From contig NC_063151.1 of NCBI RefSeq assembly GCF_020921035.1, forward strand, positions 30,262,934 through 30,326,933: a stretch of DNA of 64,000 nt, read 5' to 3'. The notes under the pieces were generated by a model. It was given only the letters and a program-made list of their open reading frames with translations, had not been told where the DNA came from and did no database searches. Position numbers and translations under genes: made by a program. The DNA is from Rhodamnia argentea (lineage: Eukaryota; Streptophyta; Magnoliopsida; Myrtales; Myrtaceae). Each line of letters begins with the position of its first letter. The first letter of the stretch is position 1. Of this stretch, positions 11,699 through 22,860 are shown in pieces.

Positions 11699-12980
11699 GA
11701 GAGATTCCTTCATTTAATGGAATAGAAAGACTCATTCGCGTACCGAAAGGGAAATAAAAGGCAGGGCATGCTCTTCCTTTAAAGTCCTTTAGACGGCAAT
11801 GAAGCGAAACAGCTCAACCAAAGCGAAGAGGAGATGTTGGGAGAGAAAGGAAGTCTTTCCTTCAGCCATCAAGCATAACTAATCCTCTCTCTTGAGGAGA
11901 GATTGGAGTAGAGAGTGTATCCATGACCCACCTTGACTTCAAGAAGTCAGCTATGCTTTTGGAAAGACATATCGGGCATACTCATCCGACTACTAGCTTG
12001 GGCTAGTAGGACTAGGATAAAAGCCGTATCAAGCGACTTGCCTAAGCCGACTGGGTTTTGTTTAGGTTTCACATTGGAGATTTGAATCTCTTTCTTGTAA
12101 ACAAAGCAGCATTTCATTTCTACTTTTCCAGGAGTGAAGCTACTGTCCCAATAGGTGAATGATCTAACCCTTTGGCGGAGGAACTAGCTCTAACATAAGC
12201 GATTGGAAGATTTGATCCTTCTTTGAAGACCGATCCGATTGAAGTTGAAGTAAAATAAAGACGCCGAGGTTACGAAAGAAATCAATCATTGTCTTGTCAA
12301 CTTGAGGTCAACTTTCTTATTTTCTTTTAATAAGATGATTTATAATCGGGTGAACCTATCTCCTATAGTCCACTCAAACATAGAGAGATTAGGGACCGAA
12401 TGGCTAGCCCTCCCTATTATATCTTAGTGTCTATAGGCCGGTATCTGTGTCAGCCAAGGAAACGGGTCCTATGAGACGAGTTCTTTTTTATTAGGACACG
12501 CAACCACACAACAGGGAAGTAGTCAAGAATGTAGCAAGAGTGGAAAGAGATAACATTCGATCATCGTGCTTGGGAAAGGATCTACCTCTATGCTATGAAT
12601 GAGCAAATCACGAGCTCTATCAATTAGAAAACAACTTTCATAGAGGGATCAGTGTAGCTATTGATTCCATTGACTGAAGGAATGCCATTGCTGACATCTT
12701 CTGTGATGGAAGCCAAGGGAAATGCCACCAAGAGAAGAAAGGAGGACGTAGCCGGTTATACACGTTCCCTTTCTTATATATGCAAGAAAACGCCCTTTAA
12801 CATAAATGTACATTTTATGAGAAATTGATTGGTCTAATGATATTAATTATAGTTAAAGACAAATGAGAGCTCATGATAAGTGCTTCACAGCGAATAGCGC
12901 ATACATGTTAACTGGCACTTAGGTGAAGCATTTTTGTGCAAAATGGAGCAAATTTCTACATTTAACATTCTAGTTATTAA

Positions 12981-14049
12981 GGGCATGTTTGGTAACGATT
13001 TTCATTCTCTAATTCTATTTCTCGAAACAGAAAAAGATGAGAAACTTTTTTGGTGACGTAAATGATTTTGATTCTCAAATTATCTAATTCTGTTTTCGGG
13101 AATATATTTGGAGCAAAAACAAAAATAAAAAAATGTAGTTTTTGTTCCGGAATCACTTTTGAAAAAAAAAAGACCATCTCACTTTGTTCCCGTCGTTGTC
13201 AGTCGGAGAAGAAGGAAAATAAAAATAAAAATAAAAATAAAAATACTTTTTTAAAAACATTTAACGATAATTTCTTTTAAAATATTAAAAAAATTCGCTG
13301 TATTGCATGAAAGTATTTTATCAATATGATTTTTCTTAACAAATTATAAAAAGTAAATATTTCATAATTTGATTTAGCATAGAAATGTTTAAGTAATACG
13401 AGCTAGATCGGGTATGGGTTAGGTCAAGTATGGGCTATTAGATTTGTACTGCATAAAAATGAGTTAAAGCGGGTTAAATGAGTCAATATGAAGATTCAAA
13501 ATAATTAAAAATAGAAAATTCTATTGAAATTTTTCATAGCTTTATTTTAGTGAACCTGTAAAAAGATATAAGAGTTAGTGAATTGATGTTCCTACTCTTA
13601 ACTTTAAGTAAGGTTTATTCATAGTTGGTCGATCCCCCATGGCACGATTTCTCGCCTTTCACGAATGTGTCTCCCCTCGCATCATATTCGACCAATCCAA
13701 ACTTGATCCGACATACCCGTTTGACACCTTTAGTTTCATGTCAATTCGTGACAACAATTTAAGTGCAAATTGCATATTAAGCTTATGTTTTTTCTTAAAG
13801 ATCTTACATATCTTCGCGCTCCATGAAATAAATAGACTAATTCATATAGGTTAACTTTATATTGACAAGACGTAATTATTTGACTAATGAAAAAAATTAA
13901 GAAGAGAAATTGTTCCCAAAAATACAAAACTTGTGCAGTAATTAAACGTGTTCTAATTCTCTAAAACTCGTCCAAGAAACAAAATTAGAAAAAAATTAAT
14001 TCTAATTAGAATTGATTTTTTTGGAAAAGAATCATTGCCAAACGCAAGC
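12981..14049. mobile_element. non-autonomous hAT-like inverted-repeat element (~1.07 kb)
   Basis: The left end GGGCATGTTTGGTAACGATT matches the reverse complement of the right end, GCTTGCGTTTGGCAATGATT. Both lead into TTCTAATTCTA-type sequence. The interior is AT-rich with a (AAAAT)n stretch near 13215-13245 and no recognisable coding sequence. The GCNTGNNTGGTAACNNTT-type end recurs at 42245. No clear target duplication was found. Confidence 0.5.
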
Positions 14050-14376
14050 TAAGAGTCTAATGAGTCATTAGAAGAGGTGAATTTTTTAATAACTCTTTAG
14101 AATGTGCTCTATATAGATAATATATGCAAGCCATGACAAAGGTGGTTAAGCCATTTGGAAGAGATCTTCCGCATAGGGGAGAGCCTGTTATGAGCATGAA
14201 AATTTCTGTGCCAACTAAAGTAGAAGACATCACAATTCTAATGACTTATGTACAATATTTCACCCTCACAAAGTGGAACTCCCTTGTGCACCATGCTCTG
14301 TCCACGTGCTCACACATTATCATCCAAAAAGCTGCACAGCCAAAAGAAAATTATTAACAGTGCCCTCCCATTCTAC

Positions 14377-16929
14377 TCAGATGATGGAGTCGAGGTACGA
14401 GAAGTTCCGTCGCCGGCCATACTCAAGGAGGCTACCATACGTTCGGTCCCACACTCCGATGAAGAGCGATTCAGTGTCGGGACTGAACGACAGGCCGGAT
14501 ATCTCGCCAAAAAAGTCGATCTCCTGCTCTTTCTCGTACCCCGTTTTTGTATCGTAGACATGGACAAAATCTGCAGGTTCTGCCATCGCCATATACCGGC
14601 CATCTGATGTATAGCGGATAGACCTAATGGCTCCGAGGTTGCCTTTCAAAACAGCAATTGACTTGGATAAGTTCCGTATGTCCCAAATCCTACAAGTTTT
14701 GTCCTGGTTTCCCGTAGCAAAAGTGACACCATCTGGGTGCCACTCTGAAGCAAAGGAGAAATCCAAATGCCCGCACAATGGCATAATTGTCTGCAAAGAA
14801 CGAGTACTCTGGTAAGTATAAAGACTAATCAAAGATATGTGATCGAACGAACTAAGCCGACAAGATGTGGAAGAGGATATTACTTTTCCAGTTTTTGCGT
14901 CAACCAAAATACCATCAGGATCATCGCCAACTATGACAAGAAGCTTCCCATCCGGACTCAAAGAAGTATGCTGCAACCAAATAAGTAAGCACACACAGAT
15001 ACCGACTCTCGGAATAAGAGACCAACAAACATCATCAAACTGAAACCATCTCTCAAATCACCAAAGACTGAAAACGCAAGATCCTTACATTCACAGGCCA
15101 AGGGAAACGGAAATGTTTGGACAGCTCAAAATTTTCCATATCAAAGTCTCTGACTCCACAGTCATTGTTCGATGCTATAAAGTGAATTCCACCACTGAAA
15201 ATTAAACAAGAGGAATTAGCATCATATTGAACGGAACTAATTTGAAGAGGGAAATATCATCGAGGTAGCAACATTGGACCTGGGACTGACATATATCTCC
15301 ACCGCATTTGTGATGGCATTATCATCATAAGTTGTCCTGGAACAGAAGCTAATTCCAGGCCGATCTAGAAACTGCACACCAACAGGATAAGTGATAATAT
15401 CTTACCGACAGATATACCAATGTTTAACTCACAGCACTTTTTTATTTAATATAGTTGCAGCCAAGGTAATTCCTTTGATTATCCCATTAAAGACAATATA
15501 TCTAAAAGTCACAGCTATAAGTCATATTTGAGAGCATCCATGAAGGAAACTTACCAAATCAAATGTTTAAGCCGAATAATTGAATATTTCGTGAAGAACC
15601 CCCGATCTTAATATTTTTCATATGGAATCATTTAAACATGGAGAGAATTTTTTACCCAATCTAAATCCACCGTTACAGAATTTACCTTACATATGAGCTC
15701 TCCCTGAAACCCGCCTGCAACTAGAAATCTATCCTTTACTGCCAGAGTACTAACTTGAGTCTGCGTAAATCCTTCCAATAAGCTTCCAGGATGTTTCTGA
15801 GAACAATATTTATCTCGTTAATCAGCAGCTCACAATAATCATAAACCTCGATAGAGTGATAATTGAAAAGTACCCACCTCATTAGGTGCCACATGTCCTG
15901 CGAGATTAAGAACTTCAGACTTCTTGCCCGTCAATGAAGACCAATGAACGACAGAATAATTTGACATCAAGTACACATCGTGCTTTGATGTCGCCCAAAC
16001 CAAGTTCCTCAACTACAATGACCAAAAAGAGATGAAGATATGATCAGTCCTACACATCGCACGACTGCAAAAGCTTTAAACTTGCCCACTCAATAAAAAA
16101 AATACCACTATTGATTGTAATACCATGCGCTGAAATGACCAATTTATTTCAACGTGCAGATATCAATTCAAACTCAGAACCCGATGTAGACAACCAACAG
16201 CTATAGGATGCAAAACCACCCTCCACTAACCTGGAAATGAAGAATGGTAGATTTGACAGATCTTGAGTTCCGTCTAAACTCATAAAATGAGTTACCTTTC
16301 TCCGTAACTGTGCGATCCTATTAAGTAGACACACACATCAAATGAATTTAGACTCACATCAATCCAGCAAAAACACTTTCAATCCCTTTTATTACCAATT
16401 GATAAAGATGGGCGTTAAAAAGAGAGGAAAAGATTGCAAAATAAACTGGTTTTACCTTCCCTGATTTCTCTCCAGACTGAGGAACATTTTCATAATTCTT
16501 ATATTGTTCTAGCCTAGTCTGCCGGTACTTCTCCCTTGTGATGCTAAGCCTTTCCCAAGGAATTCCCTGAATATCTCTTCCTCTTCTTGCTTGATCAGCA
16601 GTAGTATCGGTAAATCTATTATTCTGCACACGAGAAATACCCCACGAATAAAAGTGGGGAGAGAGAGAGAGGGCAAAAATGAGTTACTGCTATGTAATGG
16701 CCGAAGTGAAAAACTTTTCAAAATGCTTGAAACACAAATTAAAATGATCTGAGCCTTAAATACAATGGCAAGGATAACAAAACGGATTACTAACCGAAAA
16801 GTCTAATTCATCAACATCAGATTCTGGGTCGGCCAATTCGCTGCCATGAAAATCTTCATCAACATCAACATCTTCTGCTTCGTAGTCGTCTGCCACATAC
16901 TCACCATCGTCCCCTTGGTAGTGGGACAT
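14377..16929 (-). CDS. WD40-repeat protein (transducin family, C2A9.03-like)
   Basis: Eight coding exons, read on the minus strand, with GT-AG junctions that keep frame: 16929-16795, 16623-16456, 16012-15878, 15796-15686, 15371-15280, 15194-15089, 14970-14884 and 14790-14377. The predicted protein is about 415 residues. The N-terminus (MSHYQGDDGEYVADDYEAED) is strongly acidic. The rest forms WD40 blades, including SLSPDGKLLVIVGDDPDG, FASEWHPDGVTFATGNQDKT with CRIWDIRN, RYTSDGRYMAMAEPADFV and SFSPDTESLFIGVWDRTYGS. The C-terminus reads RRRNFSYLDSII. It matches the plant family annotated as 'uncharacterised WD repeat-containing protein C2A9.03-like' (Arabidopsis At5g56190/At1g55680-type, from memory). 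WD40 proteins are scaffolds; the partners of this family are not established. An upstream non-coding exon probably lies at about 17901-18115. Exon borders are by eye from splice consensus and family match. Confidence 0.88.
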
Positions 16930-18125
16930 GTTTATCCCAACAATGAACCCACTGACAAGCAAATTGACATTAGATCACCGAAAACAAACAGAGAAAGCTA
17001 CATTGAATAAAGCCATGTGGACATTTCTACACAGTTAGCCATATGATACAGAGTGCACAATGAAAAAACCAAGGGGACGAGGGCAAAGAACATATGAACC
17101 CCAGAAAAATAAATTGAAAGGACTGAAAAGCACATTCACCAGCTCTATGAGGCACCAAATGGCGGTGCAATTGATACTGTAAGGAAACATGAGCTACAAC
17201 AATTTTCCACTCGTGCACATGAAACCATATACACTGATCCATACCCAGGAGCTCAACTGCCCTTGTGACCCAAAACCACAAAAGAAAGCAACAAACATAA
17301 AAAAGAACGCCAACCACACTTATCACCCGTATAAGGAGGAGGGGAGTGCAACATGGCGTTCACATAACCCTATAGAACCAATTTGTCCACTCTCCAGAAA
17401 TGCAAATGCGGAAGCAATGGAATTACTCTATTTTCGACAAACTAAAACCCAACTCAAAATTTTGTTTCCTCCGTCCTATCACTGTAATACACTAACAACA
17501 CGAACAGCAAGACAGTAGGAACAACTATCTGTCAATACCCTTCCACATGCTCGAGATACAGCTAAGTGCCCACATCACTCACAAGCCACATACTTGGACG
17601 AACTCTGCACAAACAGCACCCAGCAACCTAATCCCTACCAGAATCTCAATCTCGACGGCGACACTCAAACACAGCAACAACAACAACACGACGCAGGACA
17701 AAAAGTACGCGTGCACAGACCACTGAACATACCGATCCAAACAAGCTCAATACACAAAGAGAGCCAACCCGCCTTCGGCCAAAAGTAAAACCCTACAGCA
17801 AAAACCCGCAAGACAATGGAATCGGAAGAAGCAGAGTCGATTCTCAAGCGACGAAACCGAATCGAACACAGAGAGAAGAAAAAAAAAAGAAAAAGAACAC
17901 CTTGGCGGATTCGTGCGATTGGAGAGAGGCGGATCGATCTGGAAACGGAAAATCTTCCGCGACAATATTGGGTTGCGTAATTTCTCAAGCGAAATTCATG
18001 ACGAGGGGATTCGCAAAAGAGAGAGAGAGAAAAAGCGATATACAGTGAGGCCAAAGCGATTGACGGTGAAAGGATCCCGACAAGTCCAGAGAGAGAGAGA
18101 GAGAGAGAGAGATGGCAGAGCAGCG
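16930..18125 (-). other. probable leader intron and 5' untranslated exon of the WD40 gene
   Basis: A 3' splice site (CTTGTCAG) lies just before the coding exon at about 16954, and a 5' splice site (CCAAG|GTGTTC, minus strand) at 17900. A non-coding first exon from about 17901 to 18115 fits between the splice donor and a CT run (18088-18112, GA on the plus strand). The intervening ~950 bases hold no recognisable gene. Transcript evidence would be needed to fix the borders. Confidence 0.5.
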
Positions 18126-18229
18126 CCAATTATCTTTATCCATTGATGAAATTTCAGAAATATATGACATCGACGGATCTCCATACGTAATTATATTAAT
18201 AATTAATATGACGAAAAATTATAAATTCA

Positions 18230-18625
18230 TACATTAAGAAATTTAACATAAATTAATTTATCGATCATCAAAAGTTTTAAATTGATACGCCCTGCGACAA
18301 TTTTATTATCTATCAATTTCTATTACATTTTGCGGTCAAATTAGTGAGTTGGATGACACACGAGAGTTAATTTATGGCTTTCACCCTCTGTTTGTCAACG
18401 TGTACCAGTTTAGGGATTTTCGTAGTATTAACTCAAATTAACAGAAATTAATCAAGGGTAAATTAGTCACAAGTATACTAATTTTATGATTTTCGATACT
18501 AAAAAGTTAATTTGTGATAAATTTGTCACATGTATATCGGTTTGGAGTTTTTGGTAATCAAAAAATTAATTTTAGATAAACTTATCATGAATATATCATT
18601 TTAATGTTTTTCGCGATATTAACGC
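18230..18625. repeat. dispersed AT-rich repeat, same family as 4615-5035
   Basis: It repeats the motif order seen at 4615-5035: a TTGGATGACACACG-like segment, then TTAGTCACAAGTATACTAAT, TTTGTCACATGTATATCGG and TTATCATGAATATATCA-type units ending in TTTTTCGCGATATTAA. The shared order shows one repeat family. Ends are approximate. Confidence 0.55.
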
Positions 18626-18884
18626 TGATCTTAATGATTTCTCTTTCCTATCGGAAATTATCTAGATGTTTCATAAAACGGCTTCTGATGAAATTTGTTG
18701 TTAGGTTAAGAATATGTTTGGACTGATTTTCATTTTCAACATTTTTCTTTTGTCAAATCCTGTTGTTTGCAGTATTTTGAACATTTCAGAAAGTTTCACA
18801 GCATGTAAATGTCCACCCCCAAATTAACACATAATTTTTTTCAACTTTTCGAAATTTTGGAAAAAAATTTCTTCAGTAAATTAT

Positions 18885-19190
18885 CAAAATTTCTCGGTGG
18901 TAACTGCACTTGTGCTGGACAGAGGTGTTGACTAAGGTCCGATAAGGGCCCTTGGAAAGATCTAGCATTTCTAAAGTCATACAGTGACATTTTTGCATTT
19001 GACTTAGAATTTAAAGTCCGATAAGGTCTCTTGAAAATATCTGGCATTTCAGTGAATCACCAGAATTTCTCTGTGATAGCTACACTTGTGCTAGACAGAG
19101 GTGTTGCTAAGGTTCAATAAGGGCCCTTGGAAAGATCTAGCATTTCTAAGGTCATATAGTAATATTTTTTGCATAACTTAGAACTTAAAG
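18885..19190 (+). repeat. local tandem duplication, period ~175 bp
   Basis: The segment from about 18889 (AATTTCTCGGTGGTAACTG) recurs from about 19063. Both copies share ACTTGTGCT(G/A)GACAGAGG and AAGGGCCCTTGGAAAGATCT, and a partial third version of the middle lies at about 19010-19050. It is non-coding and the copies have diverged at several percent. Confidence 0.75.
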
Positions 19191-19239
19191 ATATCTTTCT
19201 TTCCTTACCCAAAAAAAAAAAAAAAAGATATCTTTCTTT
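19187..19239 (+). mobile_element. tiny poly(A) retroposition scar with 16-bp direct repeats
   Basis: Perfect 16-bp repeats (AAAGATATCTTTCTTT) at 19187-19202 and 19224-19239 enclose CCTTACCC and an A run. This is the expected product of LINE-type target-primed insertion of a severely 5'-truncated, polyadenylated element. The residual TTACC before the A run resembles the end of the SINE at 52036-52223. Confidence 0.65.
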
Positions 19240-19669
19240 TGTCAATTTGTCTCATTGATCGATTTAATAGGGAATTTTATATGCAATATGTGTGTAGATG
19301 GTTCTTAAAGGTGAAGCACAATGGTATAAGCAAATTGTTCTTGTTTCAAGCTGTAACGGCAGAATTGTTACTTGTCATAAATCAACTCATCTAATGGTCT
19401 AATTTACTAAATATATCTTGATGCACCTTTGAACTATAAATGATTTAAGGCATTGCAACATAAACCACGCTGGAGGCATAGGTGAGGAAGCACTGAAACT
19501 ATACGTGCTTTTAATATTGATATATAAGCTCGGCCATTGTATTCATCAATAGAATTTTCCTATAAAATTGATCCTCATTTGCATAAAATAACTAAATGAC
19601 AAATTATTTGTATTTCACTTTTTTCGAATAACATGCGTTTTAGGTTAGGATCAATAATTTTACGTAGAA

Positions 19670-19902
19670 TATCTTGTTTTTATAATGTTCTAAAAGTAGA
19701 CATTTTCAATCGTTACCGAAGAAATTCTGTTATAGGAGCAAAAATTTTGTCCTATTATCGAATGTATTTCTCTGGTCAGAAATTATCTTCTAAAATAGAA
19801 GTAGAAAAATTAATTTCTCTACTTAGAAGGAGAAGTAGAAAAATCAACTTATGATAAGAAATTAATTTATGAAGCAAAAGTATTATCATGCACGCCCTTA
19901 AA
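19670..19902. mobile_element. partial hAT-like MITE (right end only)
   Basis: The right end, GCAAAAGTATTATCATGCAC followed by GCCCTT, and the preceding AGAAGTAGAAAAAT and TCAGAAATTAT blocks match the right half of the element at 42245-42972. A matching left end was not found, so the copy is truncated. Confidence 0.5.
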
Positions 19903-19960
19903 TACCGACGGTAAAAAAGAATAAGAGAGAGTTATGTTGACTTTGGAAATAGGACTAATT

Positions 19961-20618
19961 TGTTAGGATACCCATAGAGAAGTCCTACATTGAAAAATTG
20001 ATGTGGTGTTGAGCAGTTAATATATTTATATTTGGCCCATAACTCATTGGCTTAAGCTTTCGTGTGAATGTGTGTTTAATAAATATTTTGATTGACTCGG
20101 ACTTGGATTCCTTTTTGGGGATCTCTTCCGGCGAAGGTATCGGACTTCTACTGTGCTCTCCCAATGAATGGTATCAGAGCCGATGGTTGATTGTTACCCC
20201 ACTCCTAATAAGTATCGGTGTTTGGTGAATATCTCGATGAATAAATCTGGTGATCAATGCCATTTCTATAAAGGTGAGCGTTGTGGTATAGCAACGCGGG
20301 CCCAATAGGCATTGATGGAGATTCAAGTTGAGATATATGAAGGATATCTAATTTAAGAGGGAGTAAACCTAACACCGAGTTCACACTTGAGGGGGAGGTT
20401 GTTAGAATGCACGTGTGAGTTATAGTAAAGAAGTCCCATATCGAAGAATTGATGTGATGTTGAGCAGTTAATATATCCAAGCTTAGCCCATAACTCATTA
20501 GCTTAAGTTTTTGAGTAAAAGTGGGTTTGACTAGATATGTTGATGGGCTCGGACTTGGACTCCTTATTGGTGATCTCACCCGGCGAAGGTATCAACCTTT
20601 TACTGTGCATTGCCAACA
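19961..20618 (+). mobile_element. TRIM-like miniature LTR retrotransposon (658 bp)
   Basis: Two direct LTRs, about 19961-20166 and 20400-20618, begin TGTTAG(G/A)AT. They share AGTTAATATAT, the word CCCATAACTCATT and CCGGCGAAGGTATC. Directly after the first LTR is TGGTATCAGAGC (20169-20180), the standard primer-binding site for initiator methionine tRNA. Directly before the second is a polypurine tract (GAGGGGGAGGT, 20389-20399). The internal part is only ~230 bases and encodes nothing. Flanks TAATT and CAATT are a near-perfect 5-bp target duplication. All cis-signals of an LTR element with no protein genes define a terminal-repeat retrotransposon in miniature. Confidence 0.85.
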
Positions 20619-20970
20619 CAATTTGTATCCCGTTGAGATGACAACCACTCAGCATTAAATCATTAAACGTGGCATAGGTGAGCTCGAAATCACAAAATGA
20701 TTTTCGAAAAAATTTCTTTCCACATTTTTTTTCATTTTTCTTATTTTTGAAGTTTGGGTTAACTTGGCAATTAATTGGATGCCATAAATTGTGTAAAGAC
20801 ACCAAAGTGTCATATATTGAGTAACTAAGATCAATGTTTGACGACTTAAATTTCAGAATCACAAAAGTTTGATACCCTTCAAATAGAATTTATTGCATTT
20901 ACATCCATAGTTTAGAAGTATTATGTCATTAGTACATTTTTTATACGTGAAAAGCTATAGATCTCCTCTT

Positions 20971-21632
20971 GAAATCGTTATAAAAAGTCTTAAATTTGTT
21001 GCAATTTTGTCAATTCGGTCATCAACCTTTTAATTTTACAAATTTAGTTATAAAACTTCTGCATTCGTACAAATTCAGTCGTAAATATTTTTTGTGTCTA
21101 TTCACTCGTAAACTTTTGCATTTATGTCAATTCAATCTATTTGACCAACTTTGACTAGCCGGCATTGATGTAGATAATTTTCATAATATTTTAATATTTT
21201 GCTAATTATTTTTTTCCTTTTTCTTTGCTTTCTTTTTCCCGTTTCTTCTTCCTCGTCGGCCTCGGGCGTGACCTCGCCCGCATTTGGCATGGGTGAGGTC
21301 ACCTTGCCTAGCAACGACGAGGCGATCTCGCCAGCGTCCGGCCGGAGGAAAAAGAAAGGAAAGAGAAAAAATAATTCCAAAAAAATTAAAATATTATTAA
21401 ATTTTATCCATGTCAACGTTGTCATCCATATCAGTACCGACTAACATCCACATCAACGTCGGCCGATCAAAATTGGTAAGATAGAAAGAATTGGCACAAA
21501 TGTAAAGAATTTAGGACGTATGTGGTAGAGATACAAAAGTTTTAGGACTGAATTGACAAAATTAAAATATTTAAGATTGAGTTGACAAAAGTGTAATAAA
21601 TTTAGAACTTTGTTTTTTGACAATTTTCTCCA
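20971..21632. mobile_element. inverted-repeat element with GC-rich core
   Basis: The left arm (AAGTCTTAAATTTGTTGCAA then TTTTGTCAATTCGGTC) pairs with the right arm, whose reverse complement reads AAGTTCTAAATTTATTACAC then TTTTGTCAACTCAATC. Between the arms is a core (about 21240-21345) with CGACGAGGCGATCTCGCC, flanked by polypyrimidine and polypurine stretches that also pair. It is non-coding; the open frames on both strands are by-products of the palindrome. Confidence 0.6.
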
Positions 21633-21771
21633 TATCCATGCATGCCATATTTGGGATGAAAAAGGGCAAGGAAACAATGGGCCAAATTTCCTTCAAAATC
21701 ACCATTTTTAGTGTGGGTCTGAATGTCCATGAATTTTTTCTGTCTCATAAAACGTACCGATTTTTAGGATC

Positions 21772-22860
21772 CGTTTGTTTGGCGGAAAACATCTTCTAAA
21801 AAAATATTTTCCTCATTTTTCAGCATTTGGAGGATGGAAAACGAATGATCAAAGAAAATATTTTCTGATCAACACAAAATGCTCTATTAAAATTGAGGAA
21901 AATGATTTCCGTTTTCCATCTTTCTGGCTGCTGCTTCCCTTGAGAGCTGCTCCGGTCACCATCAACCCCCTCTCTCTATAACACTCACCATCTCTCTCTC
22001 TCTCTCTCTCTAAATCCATGGCAAAAACCCCAAAGAGGAAGCAAGGACACTCGTTTGAAGCCCGCGAGCCGGAGCCTCGCCCGATGTGTCTTGGCGAGCC
22101 TTGGTCGAGGCGGCGAGACTAGCCTCGAGCACGCCGGATCCAACGAGATCCGGGCTCGAGCTCAATTCTAGCCTCCACTCAAGCTCGAGCTTGATTTTGG
22201 CTCAAGCTCGATTCTGGCTCCAACGATTGTCATCTTCTATCTCGGCCTTGCCAGATCCACCGCTAAACCCTACCGCAGCTACAAAGACCCCGGAGTTGCC
22301 TCCGCCGAAATCGATGACGCTCTCCCGGTCGGTCTTCCACCGGGCTCACTCTGAACCTTGCCCGCGAGCTCTGGCTTCACCACATGCTCCGAGCGGCTTG
22401 AGTCCATGTGCAACCCGGAAACCGAGTCCGACGTGTAGAAGTGCACCAAGCCGCTTCGAGCGAGGCCGAGCTTGGGAGTAGATGGGATCGGCTAAGCCTC
22501 GAGCTCGTTGGCCTGCGTCATGGCCGACGGCCGAGCCGAGGAAGGAGGAAGGAGCGGCCAAGGAAGGCACAAGAAGGAGCGGAGAAGGGGAAAAGAAAAA
22601 AGAAAAGACAAATTTAAAACTAAAATATTCGAATTAAAAAAAAACAAATAAAAAATGAAAATAAAGTAAATTTAAAAATTATTTTAAAAAAATTATGTGT
22701 GGCGGAAAATATTTTCCTTGCCAAACGGCGAAAAATATTTTTTAGATCATTTTCATATTTTAGCTAAATATCAAAAAATATCGTCATTTTCCTAAAAAAT
22801 GACTTTCGAAAAAATATTTTTCAAAAATACTTAATTTTTCTCGAAATAAACAAGCCTTAG
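21772..22860. mobile_element. inverted-repeat element with a large GC-rich core
   Basis: The left end (AGGATCCGTTTGTTTGGCGG) pairs with the right end (reverse complement AAGGCTTGTTTATTTCGAG). Inner arms share GGCGGAAAA and AAAATATTTTCC words. The core (about 22055-22590) is strongly GC-rich with repeated GAGCCTCG and CTCGAGCT words and yields false open frames on both strands. A related element lies at 40171-40814. No transposase is present. Confidence 0.55.

Larger units (their letters stand above)
8920..12790. other. probable nuclear insertion of mitochondrial DNA (NUMT-like), carrying later insertions
   Basis: Outside two inserted elements (9851-10614 and 11376-11698), this stretch has a more even base composition than the AT-rich flanks. 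Its texture resembles plant mitochondrial intergenic DNA: many short AAAGGAAAG, GAAAGAAGT and CTTTCC-type words, low homopolymer content and no long open frames. No mitochondrial gene could be recognised, so this is inference from composition and word use only. Confidence 0.35.

Noticed and set aside
14124-14376. Plus-strand open frames next to the WD40 stop
   Set aside because: They fall in the presumed 3' untranslated region of the WD40 gene on the other strand and have no domain.
22086-22617. GC-rich open frames of 60-130 codons on both strands
   Set aside because: They lie in the GC core of the inverted-repeat element at 21772-22860. They have no domain and no start context, and arise from palindromic GC-rich words.
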